A DNA stretch of 64,000 nt from Pyrococcus furiosus DSM 3638 (GTDB lineage: Archaea; Methanobacteriota_B; Thermococci; Thermococcales; Thermococcaceae), in contig NC_003413.1 in NCBI RefSeq assembly GCF_000007305.1, forward strand, positions 186,001 through 250,000, given 5' to 3'. The position numbers were made by a program, and so were the translations under genes. The notes below the pieces were generated by a model. That model saw only the letters and a program-made list of their open reading frames with translations, was not told where the DNA came from and did no database searches. Positions 1-12,786 of the stretch are shown here, piece after piece. Positions within the stretch are counted from its first letter, which is position 1; each line of letters begins with the position of its first letter.

Positions 1-105
1 ATCAGAGAGGAAGGAGAAAAAGAAATTGAAGAATTAAAGGTAAAAGCTGAGGAAAAGTTTGAAACGGCTGTTTCTGAATGTTTGAGAATAATAAGAGGGG
101 TGTAG
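1..105 (+). CDS. atpH: A-type ATP synthase subunit H, 3' end only
   Basis: The window opens inside a reading frame that ends at TAG 103-105; 34 C-terminal residues are visible. They are highly charged and helical (many Glu and Lys, ending in LRIIRGV), as expected for the coiled-coil subunit H that pairs with subunit E to form the peripheral stalk. No domain can be scored from so short a piece. The assignment rests on position: it is one base upstream of atpI, and H is the usual first gene of archaeal A-ATPase operons. The start lies outside the window. Confidence 0.7.
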   Translation: MREEGEKEIEELKVKAEEKFETAVSECLRIIRGV

Positions 106-106
106 T

Positions 107-2579
<2,473 letters not shown>

Positions 2580-2613
2580 TCTCTCTATTTATTTAACCTT
2601 GGAGGAAAGAAAA

Positions 2614-3210
2614 ATGAATGGGGCACAGGTCATAATTCAAGAAATAAACAGGGAAGCTGAGCAGAAGATAAAATATATTCTTGATGAAGCGAGAAAAGAA
2701 GCAGAAAAAATCAAAGAAGAGGCCAGAAAAAGAGGAGAAAGTAGAGCTGAATGGATATTAAGAAAGGCTAAAACTCAGGCTGAACTTGAAAAGCAGAGAA
2801 TTATAGCTACAGCAAGACTGGAAGTGAGAAGAAAAAAGCTCTCACTGCAGGAAGAGTATATATCAAGGGTTCTTAAAGAGGTAACCTCGAGGCTTTCAAA
2901 CCTAAGCGAGGATGAATATTTAGAGACAGTTCTAGCACTTCTTAAAGAAGCATTAAAAGAGCTTGACGTCAAGGAAATTCGCGTGCATTCAAATGAAAAG
3001 ACTCTAGCTTTGATATCGTCAAGGATAGAAGAGATAAGAAGGGAACTCGGAGATGTTAGCATCGAAATCGGAAGTCCAATTCAAACAATTGGAGGGGTTA
3101 TTGTAGAGACAAAAGACGGAAATATGAGAGTCGATAACACTTTTGAAGCAAGAATGGCTAGACTTGAAAGTGAATTGAGATCTAAAATTGCTGAAATACT
3201 CTTTGGGTGA
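2614..3210 (+). CDS. atpE: A-type ATP synthase subunit E (peripheral stalk)
   Basis: 198 residues. The first 100 or so are a long charged helix (repeated EARKEAEKIKEEARK-like heptads) that forms the right-handed coiled coil with subunit H. The C-terminal half is a globular alpha/beta domain that binds the top of the A3B3 head. ATG 2614 is preferred over TTG 2599 because GGAGG at 2601-2605 lies nine bases before it. The gene is 34 bases after atpK, the widest gap inside this part of the operon, and six bases before atpC. Confidence 0.93.
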   Translation: MNGAQVIIQEINREAEQKIKYILDEARKEAEKIKEEARKRGESRAEWILRKAKTQAELEKQRIIATARLEVRRKKLSLQEEYISRVLKEVTSRLSNLSEDEYLETVLALLKEALKELDVKEIRVHSNEKTLALISSRIEEIRRELGDVSIEIGSPIQTIGGVIVETKDGNMRVDNTFEARMARLESELRSKIAEILFG

Positions 3211-3216
3211 TCTAAA

Positions 3217-4329
3217 ATGGAGATTTCAACAATAACAATGATTCTAGATACAACATTGGTTGCTGTATTTGCATGGGTAGCCTACAAAACAGGAAGCTTG
3301 ATATGGAAGTATACCCCATACTCTTACCCAAATGCAAGAATTAGAGCTATGGAAGCAAGATTACTCTCAGATCAAAGACTTCTTGAGTTAGCGGAAAGTA
3401 AGGAGTTAGAAAATTTTGTTGTCAATCTTGAAGACTCGGATTATGGAAAAAGATTAAGTGAATTAAAATCATACTCTGTTGAAGAAATTGAAAAAGCTCT
3501 CGATTTAAGCTTTGTAGATACTATTCTTCTGTTTCAAAAAATAATGCCAAAGAGAGTTAGAGGGTTCTTTGAAGTTATGCTCGAAGAGTGGGATGTTAGG
3601 AATATTGTAAATGTAGTTAAGGCTAAAATAACTGGTCTACCAGCTCAAGATTTTGTTATTCCCGTTGGAAAAATTCTAAATAAAGTAAAGGCGATGGTAG
3701 AAGCAAAGACCATGGAGGAAATATTGGTTATCCTAGAGGGCACAGAGTATGAAGAACCTGTAAGAAAACTTATTTTAAAGGAAATTAACCTGCCTGAGTT
3801 TGAGCATCTAATGTATTCCCTGCATTACCAAAAGCTCCTAAATTATGTTAACTCAAGAAAAGGAGAGGAAAAAGTAATACTTTCTGAGTTTGTATCTTCC
3901 CTAATAGACTCAAAGAACATATCTCTAATATTAAGGGCAAAGGCCTCAGGAATAAACGCCGAAAAGTTGAAGATCATGTTAATCCCAGGAGGGTCAATTA
4001 GTAGAAATGTATTGGAAGCAATGATAAGCGCTGAAGATCCTCTAATGGCCCTAACCGAACTAGAAAAGACAAAGTATGCGGAGGTCGTTAAGAACTCTAG
4101 AGAGGCCGTTGAAAAGGGAGATATAAGTACTGTCGAAAAGCAACTTAGGAGATATATCCAACAAAGAATGAAGGAACAGTCACAGTTTTATCCACTAAGC
4201 GTCGCCGTGGCATTATCATACATGCTTCAAAAGGAAAACGAAATTAGAAAGCTGAAAGCAATAGTTAGGTTGATTGCAGACAGAGTTAGGCCAGAAAGAA
4301 TTAAGGAGATAGTGGGTGAAGTTACATGA
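3217..4329 (+). CDS. atpC: A-type ATP synthase subunit C (rotor coupling, d-type)
   Basis: 370 residues, the usual length of the archaeal subunit C, which sits as a funnel-shaped socket on the c-ring and joins it to the central stalk D-F. The protein is mostly helical with no membrane span except a hydrophobic stretch near the N-terminus (about residues 5-22). Family assignment comes from the repeated three-domain helical pattern with [10 protein letters not shown] near the start, and from its place between E and F. A GGGTGAT ribosome site lies just before ATG 3217. The TGA overlaps the ATG of atpF (ATGA), so the two are probably translationally coupled. Confidence 0.93.
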   Translation: MEISTITMILDTTLVAVFAWVAYKTGSLIWKYTPYSYPNARIRAMEARLLSDQRLLELAESKELENFVVNLEDSDYGKRLSELKSYSVEEIEKALDLSFVDTILLFQKIMPKRVRGFFEVMLEEWDVRNIVNVVKAKITGLPAQDFVIPVGKILNKVKAMVEAKTMEEILVILEGTEYEEPVRKLILKEINLPEFEHLMYSLHYQKLLNYVNSRKGEEKVILSEFVSSLIDSKNISLILRAKASGINAEKLKIMLIPGGSISRNVLEAMISAEDPLMALTELEKTKYAEVVKNSREAVEKGDISTVEKQLRRYIQQRMKEQSQFYPLSVAVALSYMLQKENEIRKLKAIVRLIADRVRPERIKEIVGEVT

Positions 4330-4637
4330 AAATAGTTGTAATGGGAGATTCCGACACTGTGGTAGGGTTCAGATTGGCAGGAGTTCACGAAGCCTATGAA
4401 TATGATGAATCTTTGGAATCTGTTGAGAGGGCTAGGAACAAACTTAGGGAGCTTTTGGAAAGAGATGATGTAGGAATTATCCTCATAACGGAAAGACTGG
4501 CTCAAAGAATTGGTTCCCTTCCCGAAGTTAAATTTCCTATTATCCTTCAAATCCCAGATAAGTTTGGCTCAATCTATGGGGAGGATATCCTAAGAGATGT
4601 TGTAAGAAGAGCAATAGGAGTGGAATTAAAGAGGTGA
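4326..4637 (+). CDS. atpF: A-type ATP synthase subunit F (central stalk)
   Basis: 103 residues. Subunit F is a small Rossmann-like protein that binds subunit D in the rotor shaft. The start [20 protein letters not shown] is the family signature, followed by the segment [13 protein letters not shown]. It overlaps atpC by four bases and ends six bases before atpA, so the whole block is one transcript. Length is normal and nothing is odd. Confidence 0.94.
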   Translation: MKIVVMGDSDTVVGFRLAGVHEAYEYDESLESVERARNKLRELLERDDVGIILITERLAQRIGSLPEVKFPIILQIPDKFGSIYGEDILRDVVRRAIGVELKR

Positions 4638-4643
4638 ATAAAA

Positions 4644-7600
4644 ATGCCTGCAAAAGGAAGAATAATTAGAGTTACAGGACCATTAGTTATAGCCGATGGC
4701 ATGAAAGGAGCTAAGATGTATGAGGTAGTTAGGGTTGGAGAATTGGGGCTTATAGGAGAGATCATAAGACTCGAAGGTGATAAAGCAGTAATTCAAGTTT
4801 ATGAAGAGACTGCAGGATTAAAGCCTGGCGAACCAGTGGAGGGTACGGGATCATCACTTAGCGTTGAGCTCGGTCCTGGGTTATTAACCTCAATTTATGA
4901 TGGAATTCAGAGGCCCTTGGAAGTGTTGAGGGAGAAGAGTGGTCACTTCATAGCTAGAGGTATTAGTGCTCCAGCCCTTCCAAGGGACAAGAAGTGGCAC
5001 TTTACTCCCAAAGTTAAAGTGGGAGATAAGGTTGTTGGCGGGGATATAATAGGAGAAGTTCCTGAAACTAGCATAATTGTTCACAAGATAATGGTACCCC
5101 CAGGAATTGAAGGGGAGATCGTAGAGATCGCGGATGAGGGAGAGTATACAATAGAAGAAGTGATTGCAAAGGTTAAAACACCTAGTGGGGAAATAAAGGA
5201 ACTCAAGATGTATCAGAGGTGGCCTGTTAGAGTTAAGAGGCCTTACAAGGAAAAGCTTCCTCCTGAAGTTCCTCTCGTTACGGGGCAGAGGGTTATCGAT
5301 ACATTCTTCCCACAGGCTAAAGGTGGAACTGCGGCAATTCCTGGACCCTTCGGAAGTGGTAAATGTGTTGACGGGGATACTTTAATTCTCACAAAGGAGT
5401 TTGGCTTAATCAAAATTAAAGATCTCTATGAAAAGCTTGATGGAAAGGGAAGAAAAACCGTCGAAGGAAATGAAGAATGGACAGAACTGGAAGAACCAAT
5501 CACTGTCTATGGTTATAAAAACGGTAAGATAGTAGAGATAAAAGCCACCCATGTCTACAAGGGAGCTTCTTCTGGAATGATTGAGATCAAAACAAGAACT
5601 GGGAGAAAAATAAAGGTTACTCCAATTCACAAGCTGTTTACAGGTAGGGTAACAAAAGATGGCCTTGTTCTTGAGGAAGTAATGGCCATGCATATAAAGC
5701 CAGGAGATAGAATAGCAGTTGTAAAGAAGATAGATGGCGGTGAATACGTCAAACTAGATACCTCGAGTGTAACCAAAATAAAAGTTCCAGAGGTTCTTAA
5801 TGAAGAACTTGCAGAATTCCTTGGATACGTAATAGGAGATGGTACATTAAAGCCAAGAACTGTCGCAATATACAACAATGATGAATCCTTACTTAAAAGA
5901 GCAAACTTCTTGGCCATGAAACTCTTTGGAGTTAGTGGAAAAATAGTTCAAGAGAGAACTGTTAAGGCACTACTCATCCACAGTAAGTATTTAGTTGACT
6001 TTCTCAAAAAGTTAGGGATTCCAGGAAACAAGAAGGCTAGAACATGGAAAGTTCCTAAAGAGTTGTTACTTTCACCTCCAAGTGTAGTTAAGGCTTTCAT
6101 AAATGCCTATATTGCTTGCGATGGTTACTACAATAAAGAAAAGGGAGAAATCGAAATAGTAACGGCATCTGAAGAAGGAGCTTACGGGCTTACATATCTA
6201 CTTGCAAAGCTTGGAATATATGCAACAATTAGGAGGAAGACTATAAATGGCAGGGAATACTATAGGGTTGTCATAAGTGGAAAGGCTAACCTTGAAAAGT
6301 TAGGAGTTAAAAGGGAGGCAAGAGGCTACACAAGCATAGATGTAGTTCCAGTTGACGTTGAGAGTATATACGAGGCATTAGGAAGGCCTTATAGTGAACT
6401 AAAGAAGGAAGGAATTGAAATCCACAACTACTTAAGTGGAGAGAACATGTCATATGAGACCTTTAGGAAGTTTGCTAAAGTAGTGGGTCTCGAGGAGATA
6501 GCAGAGAACCATCTTCAGCACATCCTCTTTGATGAAGTTGTTGAAGTGAACTACATCTCCGAGCCCCAGGAAGTGTATGACATAACAACAGAAACTCACA
6601 ACTTCGTTGGAGGTAACATGCCAACACTCCTTCACAACACAGTGACCCAGCATCAATTGGCAAAATGGAGTGATGCTCAGGTTGTAGTTTACATTGGATG
6701 TGGGGAGAGAGGTAATGAGATGACTGATGTTTTGGAAGAATTTCCAAAGCTTAAAGATCCAAACACGGGGAAGCCACTTATGGAGAGAACTGTTCTTATT
6801 GCAAACACATCCAACATGCCTGTGGCTGCTAGAGAGGCTTCAATTTACACGGGAATAACAATAGCGGAATACTTTAGAGACATGGGATATGACGTTGCGT
6901 TGATGGCAGATTCAACTTCGAGATGGGCTGAAGCGTTGAGAGAGATTTCTGGAAGACTTGAAGAGATGCCCGGTGAAGAAGGATATCCAGCTTACCTAGC
7001 CTCAAGACTTGCAGAATTCTATGAGAGAGCTGGGAGAGTGGTGACTCTAGGAAGTGACTATAGGGTGGGAAGTGTTAGTGTTATAGGTGCAGTTTCTCCG
7101 CCAGGTGGAGACTTCTCAGAGCCAGTAGTTCAGAATACTTTGAGAGTTGTAAAGGTGTTCTGGGCCTTGGATGCTGATCTGGCTAGAAGAAGGCACTTCC
7201 CTGCAATCAACTGGCTAACAAGTTATTCACTTTATGTTGATGCCGTTCAAGACTGGTGGCATAAGAATGTTGATCCCGAGTGGAGAAGGATGAGAGACAA
7301 GGCTATGGAGTTGCTACAGAAGGAGGCAGAGTTGCAGGAAATAGTTAGAATTGTTGGTCCCGATGCCCTTCCAGAGAGGGAGAGAGCTATTCTGTTAGTT
7401 GCAAGAATGTTAAGAGAAGACTACCTCCAGCAAGATGCTTTCGATGAAGTAGATACTTACTGTCCACCACAAAAGCAAGTAACAATGATGAGGGTATTGA
7501 TGACCTTCTATGAGAGGACGATGGATGCAATCTCTAGGGGAGTGCCTTTAGAGGAGATTGCAAAGCTTCCAGTGAGAGAAGAAATTGGAAGAATGAAGTT

Positions 7601-7685
7601 TGAGCCAGATATAGAGAAGATAAGAGCTCTTATCGATAAGACCAATGAGCAATTTGATGAGCTCCTGAAGAAGTACGGGGCGTGA
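4644..7685 (+). CDS. atpA: A-type ATP synthase catalytic subunit A, intein-containing precursor
   Basis: 1013-residue precursor. Removing the intein at residues 241-665 leaves a 588-residue mature subunit A, the normal size of the catalytic nucleotide-binding subunit. The spliced P-loop reads GPFGSGK-T, so the insertion lies in the Walker A motif. Other A-type marks are the non-homologous bulge region (about 115-200), [10 protein letters not shown] and [19 protein letters not shown] after the intein. The start ATG 4644 follows a GAGGTGAATAAAA ribosome site. Catalysis of ATP synthesis must depend on splicing, because the intein splits the phosphate-binding loop. The stop overlaps the start region of atpB. 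Confidence 0.97.
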   Translation: MPAKGRIIRVTGPLVIADGMKGAKMYEVVRVGELGLIGEIIRLEGDKAVIQVYEETAGLKPGEPVEGTGSSLSVELGPGLLTSIYDGIQRPLEVLREKSGHFIARGISAPALPRDKKWHFTPKVKVGDKVVGGDIIGEVPETSIIVHKIMVPPGIEGEIVEIADEGEYTIEEVIAKVKTPSGEIKELKMYQRWPVRVKRPYKEKLPPEVPLVTGQRVIDTFFPQAKGGTAAIPGPFGSGKCVDGDTLILTKEFGLIKIKDLYEKLDGKGRKTVEGNEEWTELEEPITVYGYKNGKIVEIKATHVYKGASSGMIEIKTRTGRKIKVTPIHKLFTGRVTKDGLVLEEVMAMHIKPGDRIAVVKKIDGGEYVKLDTSSVTKIKVPEVLNEELAEFLGYVIGDGTLKPRTVAIYNNDESLLKRANFLAMKLFGVSGKIVQERTVKALLIHSKYLVDFLKKLGIPGNKKARTWKVPKELLLSPPSVVKAFINAYIACDGYYNKEKGEIEIVTASEEGAYGLTYLLAKLGIYATIRRKTINGREYYRVVISGKANLEKLGVKREARGYTSIDVVPVDVESIYEALGRPYSELKKEGIEIHNYLSGENMSYETFRKFAKVVGLEEIAENHLQHILFDEVVEVNYISEPQEVYDITTETHNFVGGNMPTLLHNTVTQHQLAKWSDAQVVVYIGCGERGNEMTDVLEEFPKLKDPNTGKPLMERTVLIANTSNMPVAAREASIYTGITIAEYFRDMGYDVALMADSTSRWAEALREISGRLEEMPGEEGYPAYLASRLAEFYERAGRVVTLGSDYRVGSVSVIGAVSPPGGDFSEPVVQNTLRVVKVFWALDADLARRRHFPAINWLTSYSLYVDAVQDWWHKNVDPEWRRMRDKAMELLQKEAELQEIVRIVGPDALPERERAILLVARMLREDYLQQDAFDEVDTYCPPQKQVTMMRVLMTFYERTMDAISRGVPLEEIAKLPVREEIGRMKFEPDIEKIRALIDKTNEQFDELLKKYGA
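5364..6638 (+). mobile_element. Intein with LAGLIDADG homing endonuclease in atpA
   Basis: 425 codons in frame. The first residue is Cys241 (CVDGDTLIL, block A) and the last are LLHN (block G), followed by extein Thr666. Block B is seen in KVTPIHKLF (T-x-x-H). Blocks C and E of the endonuclease are [13 protein letters not shown] and [13 protein letters not shown], both with the acidic residue of a LAGLIDADG enzyme. Block F is near [13 protein letters not shown]. All splicing residues (Cys1, block B His, the penultimate His, Asn, Thr+1) are present, so it should splice. Both endonuclease acids are intact, so it may still home. Related Pyrococcus VMA inteins occupy the same P-loop site. Confidence 0.95.
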
Positions 7686-7690
7686 TGGAA

Positions 7691-9079
7691 ATGGCTAAGG
7701 AGTACTCAACAATTAGCAGGATTTATGGTCCTCTAATGATTGTAGAAGGAGTCAAGGGAGTAGCTTACGGTGAAGTAGTTGAGATAGAGACTGAGTGGGG
7801 AGAAAAGAGAAAAGGGCAAGTGTTGGATGCTAGAGAGAACTTAGCAATAGTCCAGGTCTTTGAGGGAACGAGGGATCTTGACATAAAAACCACACGTGTC
7901 CGCTTTACTGGAGAAACCCTCAAAGTTCCCGTTAGCATGGACATGCTTGGAAGAATATTCAACGGTATCGGAAAGCCAATTGATGGCGGTCCAGAAATAA
8001 TTCCTGAAGATAGAAGGGATGTTCACGGTGCACCCCTTAATCCAGTTGCTAGAGCTTATCCGAGGGATTTCATACAGACAGGTATTTCTGCAATAGATGG
8101 TATGAACACTCTCGTTAGAGGACAGAAGCTTCCAATATTTAGTGGTTCAGGTTTGCCCCACAACAAGCTGGCCGCTCAAATTGCAAGACAGGCAAAAGTT
8201 CTTGGTGAGGAGGAGAGCTTCGCAGTAGTGTTCGCTGCAATGGGTATAACCTATGAGGAAGCCAACTTCTTCAAGAAGAGCTTTGAAGAAACCGGAGCAA
8301 TTGAGAGAGCTGTCCTCTTCCTGAACTTAGCTGATGACCCTGCAATAGAGAGAATAATTACTCCCAGAATGGCCTTGACCGTTGCTGAATACTTAGCCTT
8401 TGACTATGACATGCACGTGCTGGTAATTCTAACTGACATGACCAACTACTGTGAGGCTTTGAGAGAAATTTCAGCTGCTAGAGAAGAAGTCCCAGGAAGA
8501 AGAGGATATCCAGGTTACATGTATACTGACCTAGCTACAATTTACGAGAGGGCTGGTAGGGTTAGAGGAAAGAAGGGAAGCATAACCCAGATGCCGATTC
8601 TCACTATGCCTGATGACGATATAACCCACCCAATCCCAGATTTGACTGGATATATTACTGAGGGACAGATAGTTCTCAGCAGAGATCTCCACAGGAGAGG
8701 AATTTACCCACCAATTGACGTTCTGCCATCCCTCTCAAGATTGATGAAGGACGGTATCGGAAAGGGAAGAACAAGAGAAGATCACCCACAACTAGCCCAG
8801 CAGCTTTATGCTGCGTACGCTGAGGGAAGAAGCCTCAGAGATTTAGTTGCAGTAGTGGGTGAAGAAGCTCTCAGTGAGACAGATAAGAAGTATCTTGAAT
8901 TTGCGGATCGCTTTGAAAGAGAATTCGTAGCCCAGGGATACGATGAAGATAGAAGTATAGAGGAAACTCTCGACCTGGGATGGGAGCTCTTGGCAATACT
9001 GCCAGAGACAGAACTCAAGAGGGTAAAGAAGGAAATGATCATGAAGTATCATCCAAAGTATAGGGGTCGCTCTTCCTAA
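7691..9079 (+). CDS. atpB: A-type ATP synthase subunit B (regulatory)
   Basis: 462 residues from ATG 7691; ATG 7685 and GTG 7682 are alternatives two and three codons upstream, the first overlapping the stop of atpA as TGATG. Subunit B alternates with A in the A3B3 head and binds nucleotide without hydrolysing it. The P-loop position reads [18 protein letters not shown], lacking the GKT of a true Walker A, as is normal for B. Other family marks are [14 protein letters not shown] and [20 protein letters not shown]. Thirty bases separate it from atpD. Confidence 0.96.
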   Translation: MAKEYSTISRIYGPLMIVEGVKGVAYGEVVEIETEWGEKRKGQVLDARENLAIVQVFEGTRDLDIKTTRVRFTGETLKVPVSMDMLGRIFNGIGKPIDGGPEIIPEDRRDVHGAPLNPVARAYPRDFIQTGISAIDGMNTLVRGQKLPIFSGSGLPHNKLAAQIARQAKVLGEEESFAVVFAAMGITYEEANFFKKSFEETGAIERAVLFLNLADDPAIERIITPRMALTVAEYLAFDYDMHVLVILTDMTNYCEALREISAAREEVPGRRGYPGYMYTDLATIYERAGRVRGKKGSITQMPILTMPDDDITHPIPDLTGYITEGQIVLSRDLHRRGIYPPIDVLPSLSRLMKDGIGKGRTREDHPQLAQQLYAAYAEGRSLRDLVAVVGEEALSETDKKYLEFADRFEREFVAQGYDEDRSIEETLDLGWELLAILPETELKRVKKEMIMKYHPKYRGRSS

Positions 9080-9109
9080 CTTTACAATTTTAGCAGAGGG
9101 TGATCTATA

Positions 9110-9754
9110 ATGCCAGAGATCCTGAAAGTTAAGCCAACAAGAATGGAGCTACTTAAGCTCAAAAGAAGAGTTAAGTTAGCTGAAAGGGGCCATAAGCTTC
9201 TAAAAGAAAAGCAAGATGCTCTAATAATGGAATTCTTCACCATTTACGATGAAGCTTTAAGCATGAGAAGAGAGCTAATAAAGAAAATTGGGGAGGCTTT
9301 TGAGGCTTTGAGATTGGCTCAGGTAGAAGTGGGAAGTGTAAGGCTTAAGGAAATTGCCATCGGAGTCAACCCGAACAAGGAGATAGAAGTTAGAAGTAGA
9401 AATATTATGGGGGTTAGGGTCCCACTGATTGAAGTTCCTGAACTAAAGAGAAAGCCAAGTGAGAGAGGGTATGCTTTCATATCAACGTCTTCTGCAGTAG
9501 ATGTTGCAGCTGAAAAATTTGAAGAGGTTTTAGAGTTGGCAATAAGACTTGCTGAAGTTGAAGAATCTTTGAAAAGATTAGGTAAAGAAATTGAGAAAAC
9601 CAAGAGAAGAGTCAATGCTTTAGAGTACATAATAATTCCCAGGATGAAAAATACAATAAAGTTCATTGAGCAGCATTTGGATGAAATGGAGAGAGAAAAC
9701 TTCTTCAGGCTCAAGAGAATTAAGGCATTGCTTGAGGCTAGAGAATCAATGTAA
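9110..9754 (+). CDS. atpD: A-type ATP synthase subunit D (central shaft)
   Basis: 214 residues, made almost wholly of two long helices (about 10-70 and 125-205) that fold as the antiparallel coiled-coil shaft turning inside A3B3. The N-terminal [32 protein letters not shown] pattern is typical; only the first part, [15 protein letters not shown], is needed to recognise the family. It is the last gene of the ATPase operon: 31 bases with a T-rich stretch (ATTTTTTTTATTTC at about 9754-9767) separate it from alaX, which may be a weak terminator. Confidence 0.95.
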   Translation: MPEILKVKPTRMELLKLKRRVKLAERGHKLLKEKQDALIMEFFTIYDEALSMRRELIKKIGEAFEALRLAQVEVGSVRLKEIAIGVNPNKEIEVRSRNIMGVRVPLIEVPELKRKPSERGYAFISTSSAVDVAAEKFEEVLELAIRLAEVEESLKRLGKEIEKTKRRVNALEYIIIPRMKNTIKFIEQHLDEMERENFFRLKRIKALLEARESM

Positions 9755-9785
9755 TTTTTTTTATTTCGGGTTTGGGTGAAGTCTT

Positions 9786-11000
9786 ATGGAGAGGTTATAC
9801 TATATTGATCCCTATCTAAAGAAGGCAACCGCTAAAATAGTTGATTTAAAATTTGAGGGAGATAACGTTAAAGTCGAGTTGGACAGGACTATATTTTATC
9901 CAGAAGGGGGCGGACAACCTGGGGATAAAGGAGTTATCAAAGGCGAGGGTTTTGAAATAATAGTAGAAAATACTATCGAAAAAGAGGGAAGAATATTTCA
10001 CATTGGAAAGCTAATTGGAAAAACTCCTAATAAAGGGGATAGTGTTGAGCTTGAGCTGGATTGGGACTGGAGATATGGAAATATGCAAATTCATACAGGC
10101 CAGCACATTCTTTCTGCTGTTTTGAAGAAAATGTATAATTTAGATACAACTGGTTTTACAATCTTCGGTGAATATGCTAAAATTGAAGTAAATGGGGAGA
10201 TTACTTGGGACATAATTGAAAGAGCCGAGTTAGAGGCAAATAAGATTATCATTAGTGATTTGCCAGTAATAATTGAGGAATATCACGAACTTCCTGAGGA
10301 ATTGGCTTCAGAGCTTAGAAAAAGTGTGGCTAAGGTAAAAGGAAAAATTAGGATTGTTAAGATTGGTGATGTTGACATAACACCATGTGGAGGAACTCAC
10401 GTTAGATCAACTAAGGAAGTTGGTATAATAAAAGTTCTCAGGTTCTACAAGAAATCGAGAGATCTTTGGAGGATAGAGTTCACATGTGGATTTAGGGCTA
10501 TAAGGGAGATTAATATAATTCTGCAAGATTACTTGAATTCTTTGGAGCTAATGTCAAATAAAAATCCTCCCCTGGTTAAGCGGGTTAAGGAATTATTGGA
10601 CACAACTAACTCCCTTGAAGAAAAGATAGAAGAGTTAAGAAGAGAGATTTGGGAATGGAAAGGCAAAGCGCTCATAGAAAAGGCTACTAAAATTGGGGAT
10701 TATCTTGTAGTTACTTATGTTGAATCTTGGGACATGAAAGATGCCCAAGCATTTGCGGTGGATTTTGTGAAGAGAAATCCGAAAACGATACTACTGTTAG
10801 CAAGCGAAAAATATGTGGTCTTTGCTAGGAATGAAAATGTTCCAGTCTCAATGAGGGAATTGTTCAGAAAAGTTGCAAGTGAACTTGGAGGAAAAGGAGG
10901 GGGAACCGATAATTTGGCTAGGGGTAAAGTAGATGCTAAACCTGAGACTATTTTGAGTGTTGCCTTAGAAAAGGTTAAAGAGACCTTACAATTAGATTAA
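9786..11000 (+). CDS. alaX: AlaX-L: alanyl-tRNA trans-editing protein
   Basis: 404 residues. AlaX proteins hydrolyse mischarged Ser- or Gly-tRNA(Ala). The zinc site of the editing domain is visible: H103 and H107 in HTGQHILS, and C201 and H205 in CGGTHV. YPEGGGQPGDKG near residue 38-48 is the N-terminal beta-barrel signature shared with AlaRS. After a coiled coil (about 260-300), a C-terminal DHHA1-like domain with GGKGGGTDNLARG (about 360-375) marks the long AlaX-L type. It shares its 3' end with the minus-strand PP-loop gene (26-base overlap, convergent). Confidence 0.93.
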   Translation: MERLYYIDPYLKKATAKIVDLKFEGDNVKVELDRTIFYPEGGGQPGDKGVIKGEGFEIIVENTIEKEGRIFHIGKLIGKTPNKGDSVELELDWDWRYGNMQIHTGQHILSAVLKKMYNLDTTGFTIFGEYAKIEVNGEITWDIIERAELEANKIIISDLPVIIEEYHELPEELASELRKSVAKVKGKIRIVKIGDVDITPCGGTHVRSTKEVGIIKVLRFYKKSRDLWRIEFTCGFRAIREINIILQDYLNSLELMSNKNPPLVKRVKELLDTTNSLEEKIEELRREIWEWKGKALIEKATKIGDYLVVTYVESWDMKDAQAFAVDFVKRNPKTILLLASEKYVVFARNENVPVSMRELFRKVASELGGKGGGTDNLARGKVDAKPETILSVALEKVKETLQLD

Positions 11001-11802
11001 GCTTTTTCTCAACTAATTCCCATTGCCACTCTGGAACCTTTGGTTTTTCTACTTTTTTCAGAGCTTTTTCTCTGTCCAATAGTCCGTAACGCACTAGAGC
11101 CGCTATTCTTCTATGCTCAAATGAGTATCCATGCTTTTCCCAGTATCTTTCAAGAGCAGGGCCTAGAATAAGGCAGTTACTTGTGTATCCTGGGAGTTCT
11201 GGTAGCTTAAAGGGCAGCTTCTTGAGGATTTCCATTCTCTCTTTTTCACTCATTAGCGATAGAAGTCTTATCTGAATTATTCCTCCACTCATTAGTCTAT
11301 AGGGGTGATGACCAAAGGGCAACTCATGTCCACTTATAATGTATTTGTACCCTTTCTCTAGAGCATACTTTCTTAAGGCCTCCATAGTTCTTCTGGAACA
11401 CTTCCGGCAGGGGGATTTGGCCTTTAACAGAGCATCCTTAAAAATTTCTGAATAATCCTCTCTTATTATAGTTAAGGGCACATTAAGGTATTCAGAAACT
11501 TTCTTTGCGTTTTCAATGGCCTGAGGAGCCATAAAACCATGATCTACCATTACAGCCTCAACATCTATGTCATATTCTTCTTTTGCTAAATATAGGGCTA
11601 CTGTGCTGTCTTTACCCCCAGAATAAGCTACTATTGCCTTATCAACCTGGGATAATAGCTCTTCCAGCTCTTTTCTTATTTTTATTTTATCTGGAGGGTG
11701 CTCTAGAAATGCCTTGCACTCTTTACATATTGGCCTTCCGTTCACTGTTAGAATTTTCGTTATTCTCTCGTCATTTATACAGAGTGAGCACTTCAATACC
11801 AT
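10975..11802 (-). CDS. PP-loop ATPase, probable tRNA-thiolation type, with N-terminal zinc ribbon
   Basis: 275 residues. Cys5, Cys8, Cys26 and Cys29 form a likely N-terminal zinc ribbon. The PP-loop AYSGGKDSTVA (59-69) adenylates its substrate, and CRKC (131-134) could hold zinc, an Fe-S cluster or persulfide. IISGHELPFGHH resembles the later motif of TtuA/Ncs6-like enzymes. Such proteins activate tRNA uridines or other carbonyls for sulfur transfer, but the target here cannot be told. A TATA-like TATTAAAAG near 11829-11838 lies about 30 bases before ATG 11802 and no Shine-Dalgarno site is seen, so the mRNA is probably leaderless. Confidence 0.8.
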   Translation of the reverse strand: MVLKCSLCINDERITKILTVNGRPICKECKAFLEHPPDKIKIRKELEELLSQVDKAIVAYSGGKDSTVALYLAKEEYDIDVEAVMVDHGFMAPQAIENAKKVSEYLNVPLTIIREDYSEIFKDALLKAKSPCRKCSRRTMEALRKYALEKGYKYIISGHELPFGHHPYRLMSGGIIQIRLLSLMSEKERMEILKKLPFKLPELPGYTSNCLILGPALERYWEKHGYSFEHRRIAALVRYGLLDREKALKKVEKPKVPEWQWELVEKKLNLIVRSL

Positions 11803-11867
11803 GGTGGTTGGCTTTTTACAAGTTTTCTTTTAATACTTTTAGGTGCTGGGTAATGATCCACCGAAAT

Positions 11868-12776
11868 TTAAATATCCAGCTTACTTCTCTTTACCAGAGG
11901 TGCAACTTCTCTGGCTACCCTCCTAACGCTGTAGAGAGTTATTGGATCCATTTGCTTAAGCTGAACTAATATACATCCACTTATCCTTACATCTATGTAT
12001 TTCTTTGCTTCCATCGCAGCTTTTAACAGTTCTCTTATGCTTTCAGCTCTTTCAAAATCTAATCCTGCCTTCTTCAGTCTTTCCACGTTTAGTTCGTGAA
12101 TTGTCAAGGGTTGAAGATGCATTTCATCTATCCCCAGGGAGGCAGCAAGCTCTGCTATTTTTGGAATATCTTCATCGTTAATTCCTGGCATAAATATTGT
12201 TCTGACAACTGAACGAACACTATCATCTTCTCCAACTATTTTTAGAGCATTTACAACTTGTTCAAATGTGTCTGCGTTTGCTATTCTTTTGTGCTTCTCC
12301 TTATCTGCTGCATTTAGGCTTATCATTACCAAATCAAAATCGAGCTTTTCCCAAAGTTCTCTCGTTAGTAACGAGCCGTTTGTTTGAAGGTCAAGTCTGG
12401 CTTCTGGAAATCTTTCTCTAAGAATCCTGTTGACCTCGATTATTCTGGGACTTAGCAAGGGTTCTCCATACTGGGAAACTGTTATAGCCTTTGGATTCTC
12501 CCAACCATAATACCCAGGGGAGGGGGCTCTTCCAAGCTTTACAGCCACATTAGAGTAGCAGAATATGCAGTCGTGATTACATGCTGGTGTCAGCTCGTAG
12601 CTTGGATGGTGAACTGGATTTGGATTACTTAAGTCTAATCCTTCACAGTAGTTGCAGTGAGTAGGCCAGGTTATCTCTTCCACGAACTTTTTTAAGACTC
12701 TTGCCTCTTTATTTTCAAGCTTTTGGGGTTCAATTCCCATTAACTTTGCGAACTCTTCCCAGGTATATTTTTTCAT
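11868..12776 (-). CDS. Radical SAM protein
   Basis: 302 residues. The radical SAM cluster motif is C66-x3-C70-x2-C73 (CNHDCIFC). A further CNYC pair at 41-44 could bind another metal or zinc. AITVSQYGEPLLSP is the GGE-like SAM-binding segment, and DLQTNGSLLT follows the usual fold order. No SPASM-type C-terminal cluster is obvious: after about residue 215 there is a single Cys (GCILVQL). The reaction is unknown. It sits ten bases downstream of pyrK on the same strand, so it may be co-transcribed with pyrimidine genes, but that alone does not define its role. Confidence 0.8.
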   Translation of the reverse strand: MKKYTWEEFAKLMGIEPQKLENKEARVLKKFVEEITWPTHCNYCEGLDLSNPNPVHHPSYELTPACNHDCIFCYSNVAVKLGRAPSPGYYGWENPKAITVSQYGEPLLSPRIIEVNRILRERFPEARLDLQTNGSLLTRELWEKLDFDLVMISLNAADKEKHKRIANADTFEQVVNALKIVGEDDSVRSVVRTIFMPGINDEDIPKIAELAASLGIDEMHLQPLTIHELNVERLKKAGLDFERAESIRELLKAAMEAKKYIDVRISGCILVQLKQMDPITLYSVRRVAREVAPLVKRSKLDI

Positions 12777-12786
12777 TTTTCATCCC

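Noticed and set aside
5406-5917. Open frames on the minus strand inside the intein
   Set aside because: They lack ribosome sites and protein-like pattern and are shadows of the intein coding frame.
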